The position numbers and the translations under genes are program-made. DNA of 64,000 bases, taken from contig JAPOYR010000002.1 in the NCBI GenBank assembly GCA_026706485.1, forward strand, positions 248,001-312,000. Direction: 5' to 3'. The notes below the pieces were generated by a model that worked only from the letters and a program-made list of their open reading frames with translations, was not told the origin of the DNA and did not search any database. This document shows positions 57,823 through 64,000 of the stretch, in pieces (position 1 is the first letter of the stretch; the number at the start of each line of letters is the position of its first letter). The DNA comes from Chloroflexota bacterium. Its GTDB lineage: Bacteria; Chloroflexota; UBA11872.

Positions 57823-58013
57823 CGTTGGCTTTTCGGCTCCCGCCACGCGCCGACAAGCGGCCGCTTGACAGGTTCGGCTCCAACGTATCAGGCGGTTGGG
57901 AGCTGGGCAAGACTTTTGCTCGAAGGATTCGGGGCGGTCCTATTGGGTTGGGCACTGCCTTTCTCTCCCGAGGGCTGGTCAGGAATCGCCGGCACCACCG
58001 CCCATTGCCGGCT

Positions 58014-58046
58014 CCTTAAGATTCCTCGCCTTCGGCTCGGAATGAC
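58014..58046. repeat. Half copy of the CCTTAGATT...GGAATGAC repeat
   Basis: One arm of the composite element seen at 36445-36525 and 63555-63634, here upstream of the exonuclease gene and about 190 bases beyond the T-box leader. Confidence 0.7.
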
Positions 58047-58115
58047 AGGACGTGGGGCGGAGTGACTGGGTTGTCGCGCGCGTGGGGCCGCCGCGCGATC
58101 CCGCATAATGCGCGG

Positions 58116-58760
58116 ATGCCTGCGACTCCCGACCCACCCCCCGGCGACCGGCGCTACGTGGTGTGGGATGTCGAGACGCTGCGGCTGAGCTACGAAGTCC
58201 CGGGCGGTTGGCGCCGCATCAGAGACTTCGGCCTGGCGGTGGCGGTAACCATCGACGACCAGGGCATGCAGAAGTCCTGGGAAGAACCCGAGGCCGGCGC
58301 GCTCATCGAGTATCTTGAAGGATTCCCCCACGTGGTCGGCTTCAACTCGCTGCGATTCGATTGCGAAGTGATGACGGCGTACGGACCCGTCGACACGCTG
58401 CGCGAACGCAGCCTGGACCTACTGGCCGCCATTCAGAGCGTCACCGGCCGCCGCCGCGGGCTGAGCCTGCAAAACCTCGCGCGGACGATGTTCGGTCAGG
58501 AGAAGACGCTGGAGGACGGCACGGAGGCGGTTCGGCTGTGGCGGACCGGGCGCCCGGACGATCGGCAGCGCGTGATCGACTACTGCGCGCAGGACGTGGT
58601 GCTCACGCGGCGGATCCTGGATTTCGGGATTGCCAACGGCTACGTGCTGGCGCCGGTGCCCGATGTCAATAACCGCGGCGAGCCCGTGGGGGTGCAGGTG
58701 CCCGTGACGTGGGGGGAACTGTCCGGACTGGCCGGCGGAGCGACGGAGTCCGAGTCCTAG
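58116..58760 (+). CDS. RNase H-like / DEDD 3'-5' exonuclease domain protein
   Basis: A 214-residue protein with a DnaQ/YprB-like ribonuclease H fold. Acidic motifs are VVWDVETLRL (Asp, Glu), GFNSLRFDCEVM (Asp) and YCAQDVVLTRRIL (Asp), the DEDD series. The ATG at 58116 is used. It stands alone with no helicase partner, so its substrate (DNA or RNA) is unknown. Confidence 0.82.
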   Translation: MPATPDPPPGDRRYVVWDVETLRLSYEVPGGWRRIRDFGLAVAVTIDDQGMQKSWEEPEAGALIEYLEGFPHVVGFNSLRFDCEVMTAYGPVDTLRERSLDLLAAIQSVTGRRRGLSLQNLARTMFGQEKTLEDGTEAVRLWRTGRPDDRQRVIDYCAQDVVLTRRILDFGIANGYVLAPVPDVNNRGEPVGVQVPVTWGELSGLAGGATESES

Positions 58761-58823
58761 TCGGGCGTGCTGCCTCGCCCTTGAACATCCCTGCCCGGCG
58801 AGTAGGCGGCGCGACATGCATGC

Positions 58824-58888
58824 CCCCAATTCGTTCGCCCTGAGCTTGTCGAAGGGCCGTTCATGGTTCGACAAGCTCACCACGAACG
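58824..58888. repeat. GAGCTTGTCGAA-type inverted-repeat element, reverse copy
   Basis: CGTTCGCCCTGAGCTTGTCG faces CGACAAGCTCACCACGAACG across a 14-base centre, preceded by CCCCCAAT. This is the reverse complement of the 45791-45850 copy with a slightly different centre. A broken trailing copy (GAACGGATTGGGG) follows at 58930. Confidence 0.8.
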
Positions 58889-58970
58889 GCTTGGGGCGGG
58901 CTTCACGAGTTGATTCAGAGATTCCTTAGAACGGATTGGGGCGCGGCCTAGGGGCTGATTCGCAGCTTTC

Positions 58971-59204
58971 CTAGCCGAAGATCACGAGCGCCGCCACCGT
59001 GCCGGTTACGGCGCCGATCGCCGCGCCCATGACCAGGGCCACCAGCATCCACATGGCGCCCGAAGGACCGGGGGCAGGGGCGGATGGGAGCGGCGACGCC
59101 TCCGCGGACCTGCGGCGGCTGCCGGGCTGATTCACGTCGTCGGCGCCGATGAGCCGCGGTTGGTCGAGTTCCGTTTCCGCCCGGACAGCGCGACGCTCGC
59201 TCAT
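58971..59204 (-). CDS. Small single-span membrane protein (77 aa)
   Basis: I do not recognise it. A charged N-terminus (MSERRAVRAETELDQPRL) and a Ser/Pro-rich linker precede one C-terminal membrane helix, AMWMLVALVMGAAIGAVTG and the following residues. The ATG at 59204 was preferred; the longer frame runs into a repeat. It is a tail-anchored-looking protein next to coaBC. Confidence 0.55.
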   Translation of the reverse strand: MSERRAVRAETELDQPRLIGADDVNQPGSRRRSAEASPLPSAPAPGPSGAMWMLVALVMGAAIGAVTGTVAALVIFG

Positions 59205-59344
59205 GTCGCAGGCTATCACGGGGGTATTTCGGACCCGTGCCGACAGACTCACGCGAGTCTGCCAGTCGCGCATGGCCTTTGCGCCGCAGCATGAGGCCCC
59301 ACCATTGGCGGGTGCTCTCGATTCGTCAGGCGACGTGCGGACCT

Positions 59345-59371
59345 GGATTCCGGCCTCCGCCGGAATGACGG
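59345..59371. repeat. CATTCCGGCG-type palindrome upstream of the small membrane gene
   Basis: A palindrome GGATTCCGGCCTCCGCCGGAAT, the same family as the unit at 25391-25412. Confidence 0.7.
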
Positions 59372-59392
59372 AACCAAAATCACCCACTACGG

Positions 59393-60589
59393 CTATTTCG
59401 CGTCGATCAGCTCTTGCACCAGATCGAGCACGGCGTCGGCCACCGCCGCCTTGCTCCGCAGCGAAACTTCGCGGCGCCCGCCGCCGCGGGTGAGCATGGT
59501 GACCGCGTTGGTGGCGGCGGCGAAGCCGCGATCGTCACCCGCCACGTCGTTGACCACCACCGCGTCGAGCTCCAGCTCGTGAAGCTTGGCCCGGGCATTG
59601 GCTTCGTGGTCGTCGGTCTCCGCGGCGAAGGCCACCCGCACGAAATCGCCGCTGAGCGCCGCCAGCAGACTCGGATTCTCCACCAATCCAACCGTGGGCA
59701 CGCCGGCGCGGCGCTTGATTTTGCCCGCCGACTGCTCGGCCGGACGGAAATCGCCCACCGCGGCGTTCATGATGAGGGCGTCGCAATCTTGGGTCGCGGC
59801 TTGCAGGGCTTCCAACATGGCGCCGGCCGACTCCACCTGTTGAGTCGTGACGCCATAGGGCGGATCCACGGTTGCCGCGCCAATCACGAGCCGCACGTCG
59901 GCCCCGCGCTCGACCGCGGCGCGGGCAAGGGCCACGCCCTGGCGACCCGTGGCGCGGTTTCCGATATAGCGCACGGGGTCCATGAACTCACGGGTCCCCC
60001 CGGCAGAGACCACGATCGAGCGGCCCGCCAGCGGCCCGGACCGCCCCAGCACGAGCCGCACGGCATCGACGAGGGTTTCCGTAGGCGGCAACCGGCCCTG
60101 TCCGGTCGCTCCCGACGCGAGCCGCCCCTCGTCCGGCGGGACGACGTGCACCCCGCGGCCTTGCAGGGCGTCGAGGTTGGCTTGCGTGGCGGGATGCGCC
60201 AGCATGCCGGGCTCCATCGCGGGCGCGACCACCAGCGGAGCGGCGCTGACCAGCGCGATCTCCGTGACCGCGTCCTCGGCCAGACCGAGCGCCAGACGCG
60301 CGATGGTGGTCGCGGTGGCCGGGGCGATGACGACGACGTCGGCCGCGCGGCCCAGCTCGACGTGGGCGATGCGATGCTCGGGCGTCATTGGCGTGTCCGC
60401 CGTGACGACCTGGCGCTGGGTGAGCGCCTCGAAGGTCATCGGCGCGACGAATTGCTCGGCGCTTCGCGAGAGCGCCACATCCACCTGCGCGCCGGACTGC
60501 GTGAGCGCGCTGGCCAGCTCGGCCGCCTTGTAGGCGGCGATGCTGCCGGTGACGCCGAGGACGACCCGCGCGCCCGCCAGCACGCTCAT
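59393..60589 (-). CDS. coaBC: Bifunctional phosphopantothenoylcysteine decarboxylase / phosphopantothenate-cysteine ligase
   Basis: A 398-residue fusion for coenzyme A synthesis. The flavoprotein decarboxylase (about 1-185) starts VVLGVTGSIAAYKAAELA and has the active-site His (TPEHRIAHVELG). The ligase (about 190-398) shows VVSAGGTREFMDPVRYIGNR and MNAAVGDFRPAEQS. Two familiar decarboxylase positions differ from the E. coli enzyme: Asn in PAMN is Glu (PAMEPGML), and the ACG cysteine is Ser (RLASGATGQGRL). It is coupled to coaX by ATGA. Confidence 0.92.
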   Translation of the reverse strand: MSVLAGARVVLGVTGSIAAYKAAELASALTQSGAQVDVALSRSAEQFVAPMTFEALTQRQVVTADTPMTPEHRIAHVELGRAADVVVIAPATATTIARLALGLAEDAVTEIALVSAAPLVVAPAMEPGMLAHPATQANLDALQGRGVHVVPPDEGRLASGATGQGRLPPTETLVDAVRLVLGRSGPLAGRSIVVSAGGTREFMDPVRYIGNRATGRQGVALARAAVERGADVRLVIGAATVDPPYGVTTQQVESAGAMLEALQAATQDCDALIMNAAVGDFRPAEQSAGKIKRRAGVPTVGLVENPSLLAALSGDFVRVAFAAETDDHEANARAKLHELELDAVVVNDVAGDDRGFAAATNAVTMLTRGGGRREVSLRSKAAVADAVLDLVQELIDAK

Positions 60590-61350
60590 TCGCCCGTCAT
60601 TGCCTGGTGAATGCGGGCCAGGCCCTTCAGCGTGAGGTCGGCGTCCACGCGCTCGAATCCCCCCACGTCCGCGGCGAGCCGGGCCGCCAGACCGCCGGTA
60701 GCGACGACCTTCCAGGGTCCGCCGGGCTCGGCGGTGAGCCGACCGATCACGCCGCGCGCGAGCTCCACGTAGCCCCAGTAGACGCCGGCGCGCATCGCAT
60801 CGACCGTGTTGCGACCCACGAGCCCTTCCGGCCGTTCGATGTCAATCTTCGGCAATTGTGCCCCCGAGGCCGTGAGCGCCTCGCCGAGCGCTCGGATGCC
60901 TGGCGCGATGACGACGCCGCGCAGGTCGCCCTGGGCATCGACCACGTCGAAGGTGGTGACGCTGCCGAGGTCGGCGACGATGACCGGCCCTCCGACCTCC
61001 TCGCGCGCGGCGACGGCGTTGGCCACGCGGTCGACGCCCACCTGCGCCGGCTCATCGACGCGCAGCCGGATTCCCGGCACCGCTTCGGCGCGCACGACGA
61101 CGGGCGGCGTCGTTGTGACCGCGGCCAGGGCATCGCTGATGCGCGGCGTCAGGGCCGGAACCACGGAGCCAACGACGGCGTGGACGATTGGGCCGGCATC
61201 GACGTAGGCCAGCATCGCTCGCAGCAGGTCGGCGAACTCGTTCTCGGTGCGATTGAGGTCGCTGTGCAACGCCCAGCGCGCTCGGACCGTGGCGTCGTCG
61301 ATGACGCCGCACGTGACGTCGGTATTACCAATGTCGACAGCCAGAATCAC
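60586..61350 (-). CDS. coaX: Type III pantothenate kinase
   Basis: A 254-residue ASKHA-fold kinase for the first step of CoA synthesis. DIGNTDVTCGV is the phosphate-binding loop, and the DLGSVTTFDVVDAQG block the catalytic/metal loop, with VIAPGIRALGEAL and VATGGLAARL following. Type III enzymes are not inhibited by CoA. It is the first gene of coaX-coaBC. Confidence 0.95.
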   Translation of the reverse strand: MILAVDIGNTDVTCGVIDDATVRARWALHSDLNRTENEFADLLRAMLAYVDAGPIVHAVVGSVVPALTPRISDALAAVTTTPPVVVRAEAVPGIRLRVDEPAQVGVDRVANAVAAREEVGGPVIVADLGSVTTFDVVDAQGDLRGVVIAPGIRALGEALTASGAQLPKIDIERPEGLVGRNTVDAMRAGVYWGYVELARGVIGRLTAEPGGPWKVVATGGLAARLAADVGGFERVDADLTLKGLARIHQAMTGE

Positions 61351-61824
61351 CGTTGCGGCCTACCTGTCGGTCGCGGGTCATGTTGCTTGCTCGGGCGTCC
61401 GACCCGCTCCGGCTTTGCTCGCATTCACCCTCACCCTAACCCTCTCCCATCAAGGGAGAGGGAACCTGATCGTACTCCCGCTACGGAGACCCTTGCGTAA
61501 CCATTCGTCATTCCCGCGCAGGCGGGAATCCACCCCTCATTGAACCTGGGGGCGGAAAGGGTGCGCCCGGTCATCCCCAAGCCCGTCAGGATTTCGCAAG
61601 GATCTCCGCTACGGAAGAGGGGACCGGGCGGCTCTCGCGTTGGGGGAAAAGGGACCGGACCGTCGCCCCGGCGTGGAAGAGGTGGATGGAACGCAGTTTC
61701 AGCTACGCCACAGGACGGGAACGATCTGAGGGACTAAGAAGCGCCTGAAGCTGAGCGGCGTGACCCACGGCTCACCTGTCGGGCCAAGGTTATGATAGCC
61801 GTCGCTCGCCGCCACCCTCCCTGC
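61351..61824. other. Gap of about 470 bases holding repeats and no supported gene
   Basis: No conserved protein was seen. Repeats occupy 61425-61533, and a purine-rich GC stretch (61550-61740) precedes the creatininase-family gene. No clear promoter pair could be picked. Confidence 0.6.
61425..61533. repeat. Two REP-like palindromes upstream of the creatininase-family genes
   Basis: A CTCTCCC...GGGAGAGGG unit (61425-61465) and a CATTCCCGCGCAGGCGGGAATC unit (61509-61530). They match units in the 25.2-kb and 30.1-kb clusters. Confidence 0.75.
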
Positions 61825-62658
61825 ATGGCTGACCTTCCACGATCCCTGCGACTGACCCACATGACCTGGCCCGAGGTCAAGGCGGCGCGCGACGGAGTGC
61901 GGCTGGTCGCAATCCCGCTGGGGTCCATCGAGCAGCACGGACCGAATACCTCGCTCGACACCGATCTCGTCATCGCGGAGGACCTGACGCTGCGCCTGGC
62001 GGAGCGCTTTCACCCGCAGATTCTGGTCGCACCGACCATTCCCTACGGCATGTCGGCCTATCACATGGGCTTTCCCGGCACCGTCACGCTGCGTGCGCAG
62101 ACCTATCTGCACGTGATCGAGGACAACGTGACGTCGCTGCTGCATCACGGGTTCGATTCGTTCCTCTTTACCAACTGGCACACCGGCAACGAGTCCGCCC
62201 TGATCCTGGCGCTGCAAACCTTGCCCGCGCGGCTGCCGGTGCGGTTCATGGCCGGCATCTCGCTCTATGACCTGGAAGACGAGACGCTCGCCAAGCGCAT
62301 CATGCAGTCGGGCACCGGAGGCCACGCCGACGAGTTGGAAACGGCGGAGCTGCTGGCGGTGCGTCCGGACCGGGTGAAGACTGGCGCGCTGGAGGCCGCA
62401 GCCCTGCGCGGCGGCCTGCGCTCGCCGCGCAATCGCTTCTGGCGTCGCGGCATCCGCATGAATACCGATTTCTCCGACTTCACCGCCAACGGCGCGGTCG
62501 GCGACGCCCGGCTGGCGACGGTGGAGGACGGTCGCGAGATGATCGAGGCGATCGAGCGGCGCGCCGACGAATTGATCGAGCAGTTGCTGGAGGCGCCGGA
62601 AGAGCTGATTGCGCAGGGGCGGCTGCTGCGGTGGCGCGATGGGACGGGCGGCGCATGA
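61825..62658 (+). CDS. Creatininase-family amidohydrolase, tandem copy 1
   Basis: A 277-residue member of the creatininase/MftE family. The metal motif IEQHGPNTSLDTD (Glu, His, Asp) is present, but the usual NGHGGN reads TNWHTGNESA. The family hydrolyses cyclic or linear amides such as creatinine and formamidopyrimidine derivatives. The ATG at 61825 is favoured. Its stop overlaps the next gene by ATGA, and the two are diverged paralogs. Confidence 0.88.
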   Translation: MADLPRSLRLTHMTWPEVKAARDGVRLVAIPLGSIEQHGPNTSLDTDLVIAEDLTLRLAERFHPQILVAPTIPYGMSAYHMGFPGTVTLRAQTYLHVIEDNVTSLLHHGFDSFLFTNWHTGNESALILALQTLPARLPVRFMAGISLYDLEDETLAKRIMQSGTGGHADELETAELLAVRPDRVKTGALEAAALRGGLRSPRNRFWRRGIRMNTDFSDFTANGAVGDARLATVEDGREMIEAIERRADELIEQLLEAPEELIAQGRLLRWRDGTGGA

Positions 62659-63491
62659 CCGCCGCGCCGCAGCCGCCAATGGTCCTGGCCCAGCAGTCGT
62701 GGTCGGAGCTTGCGTCGGTGTTGAATGACATCGAGTTGGTGCTCATCCCGATCGGATCCACCGAGCAGCACGGGCCGAACCTGGGTCTGGGGCAGGATCA
62801 CTTGATCGCGCAGGCGTTCTGCGAGCTGGCCGCCGAGCGGCTGCGCCCGCGCCTGCTGTCGACGCCGGCGATTCCGTGGGGCATCTCCGATCACCACATG
62901 AACTTTCCCGGCAGCATGACGCTGCGGCCGGAGACGTTCCTGGACCTGCTGGAGGACGTGATCAACAGCCTGGTCCACCACGGCTTGCGTCGGTTTCTGC
63001 TGGTGAACGGCCACGGCGGCAACAAAGCGCTGGCCGGCGCCGCCATCCAGGACTTTGGCATGCGGCTGGACGTGGACTTCGTGGGCGCGGTTTCTCACGG
63101 CATGCTCGACCCCGAGGAGGCGCAGGCTTCGATCCGCGGGGACTTGCCGACCGGACACGCGGACGAGTTCGAGACGTCGTACGCCTACTACCTGGACCCG
63201 ACGCTCGTACGCGAGGGCGCCCTGGTCCGCGCCGAGATGGACGAGCGCTTCTACGCCTTCCGCATGAAGCTGGCCGAGTTCGACCTGGAATGGCCGAATC
63301 CCGAAGGCGCGCTAACCCGCAACGGGGCGCTGGGCGACGCGACCCGCGGCACGCGCGAGGCCGGCGAGGCCCTGATCGAAGGGGCGATTGCCGAGCTTGG
63401 GGAAATGGTGGGATTCCTGCGCGAGCACGCACCGCGATGGAATGGCCCGCCAAACGGCCAGCTGCGGTGGGGGCGCCGCGAGAGAGGCTAG
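62655..63491 (+). CDS. Creatininase-family amidohydrolase, tandem copy 2
   Basis: A 278-residue creatininase-family protein with the canonical TEQHGPNLGLGQDH and VNGHGGNKALAGA metal motifs and GHADEFETSYAYYL. The ATG at 62655 overlaps the stop of copy 1. Tandem diverged copies could form a heteromeric enzyme or work on different amides; the substrate is unknown. Confidence 0.9.
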   Translation: MTAAPQPPMVLAQQSWSELASVLNDIELVLIPIGSTEQHGPNLGLGQDHLIAQAFCELAAERLRPRLLSTPAIPWGISDHHMNFPGSMTLRPETFLDLLEDVINSLVHHGLRRFLLVNGHGGNKALAGAAIQDFGMRLDVDFVGAVSHGMLDPEEAQASIRGDLPTGHADEFETSYAYYLDPTLVREGALVRAEMDERFYAFRMKLAEFDLEWPNPEGALTRNGALGDATRGTREAGEALIEGAIAELGEMVGFLREHAPRWNGPPNGQLRWGRRERG

Positions 63492-63554
63492 CGGCTCGGT
63501 CGGGCGCGGTGCATGTGGCTTCCCAGGCTGCACGCAGCCCGGGCCACCGGCCAT

Positions 63555-63634
63555 GTCATCCCGAACGGAGTGAGGGATCTAAGGCGTTGTGCTTATTCGC
63601 AGCCGCTTAGATTCCTCGCTGCGCTCGGAATGAC
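63555..63634. repeat. Composite mirrored repeat, second full copy
   Basis: GTCATCCCGAACGGAGTGAG ... AAGG faces GCTTAGATTCCTCGCTGCGC ... ATGAC. It has the layout of the element at 36445-36525, and lies in the 206-base gap between the second creatininase-family gene and ftsH. Confidence 0.8.
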
Positions 63635-63697
63635 AAGGCGGCGGCTTGGAACGACAGGAAGGACGCCCCGCCCCCTCCGCCAGGGTCGAGACGCGAC

Positions 63698-64000
63698 CTA
63701 GTCGGACCCGCGTTCCTCGCTTGGCGCGCCGTTGTCCGAGGAGGAGCCGTTCGGACCACTTGCGCCATTCGAAGCGTCGTCGCTGCCGAAGACGTAGGGC
63801 TCGGGCGCGGAGACGCCGGCCGTCACCAGCACGGGCGGCTCGGGCAGCGCCTTGGGCTCGTTGCCGGCGGCGATCATCTCGTCGTAGCGCGTGACCATGT
63901 CCTCGACGTCCTGGCCGTCGACCTCATCCTGGTCGATGAGCAGTTGCGCCAGGTCGTGCATGGCGCCGGAGTACTGCGTGAGCAAGGACTTCACCTTGCG
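63698..64000 (-). CDS. ftsH: ATP-dependent zinc metalloprotease FtsH, C-terminal end only
   Basis: The last 100 codons of a gene that starts beyond base 64000. The helical end (RKVKSLLTQYSGAMHDLAQL, LIDQDEVDGQDVEDMV) resembles the FtsH C-terminal protease-domain helix. It is followed by a low-complexity Ser/Gly/Asn tail ending EERGSD. The AAA and HEXXH parts are outside the window, so the call rests on a short match. Confidence 0.7.
   Translation of the reverse strand, partial: RKVKSLLTQYSGAMHDLAQLLIDQDEVDGQDVEDMVTRYDEMIAAGNEPKALPEPPVLVTAGVSAPEPYVFGSDDASNGASGPNGSSSDNGAPSEERGSD

Overview
A 64-kb stretch of a high-GC bacterial chromosome that is mostly ordinary coding DNA with tightly packed, often ATGA-overlapping genes. 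The gene mix suggests a marine or host-associated Chloroflexota (SAR202/Dehalococcoidia-like). It combines menaquinone made by the futalosine route, the MEP isoprenoid enzyme IspH, many Ldh2-type dehydrogenases, phytanoyl-CoA dioxygenases, creatininase-family amidohydrolases and a T-box-controlled ilv-leu operon. The lineage is an inference from gene content. No rRNA, tRNA, CRISPR array or complete insertion sequence was seen.

Layout. 1-5 kb: partial SDR, DUF255 thioredoxin-fold protein, ispH, an Ldh2 dehydrogenase. 5-7.5 kb: a lower-GC sulfatase-like membrane protein whose 3' end carries a perfect 79-bp tandem duplication. 7.5-9.7 kb: two tandem PhyH dioxygenases of equal length. 9.7-14.2 kb: tetR-mqnE-mqnA-mqnC-mqnD, a menaquinone operon headed by a TetR regulator with an inverted-repeat operator at its own start. 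14-22.6 kb: lipoprotein-like gene, class II aldolase, helical-repeat protein, DUF971, a mannose-1-P guanylyltransferase/PMM-like fusion, xerD, larA, CoA-binding protein. 22.8-25.2 kb: groES and a divergent GroEL with no recognisable start codon. 25.2-30.2 kb: a type ISP restriction-modification enzyme and an FRG-domain protein, lower in GC and flanked on both sides by palindromic repeats. 30.3-35 kb: aminotransferase, two Ldh2 enzymes, cysteine-synthase-like enzyme and cupin. 35-40.4 kb: flippase-like protein, sugar cupin, phosphohexomutase, rmd and gmd (GDP-rhamnose). 40.5-48.4 kb: another Ldh2, yqeC, an ABC-2 exporter, two M20 peptidases, an ECF sigma/anti-sigma pair. 48.6-57.8 kb: cimA and leuDCA-ilvCNB behind a T-box leader. 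58-64 kb: RNase H-like exonuclease, coaBC-coaX, tandem creatininase-family genes, and the 3' end of ftsH.

How they work together. The ilv-leu block covers acetolactate synthase, ketol-acid reductoisomerase, the first leucine steps and citramalate synthase (threonine-independent isoleucine); leuB and ilvD are not here. The mqn genes carry chorismate through four steps of the futalosine pathway. gmd/rmd with the PMM-type mutase and the guanylyltransferase could supply GDP-rhamnose for a surface glycan moved by the flippase-like protein. At least four families of dispersed palindromic repeats fill most of the gaps between operons.
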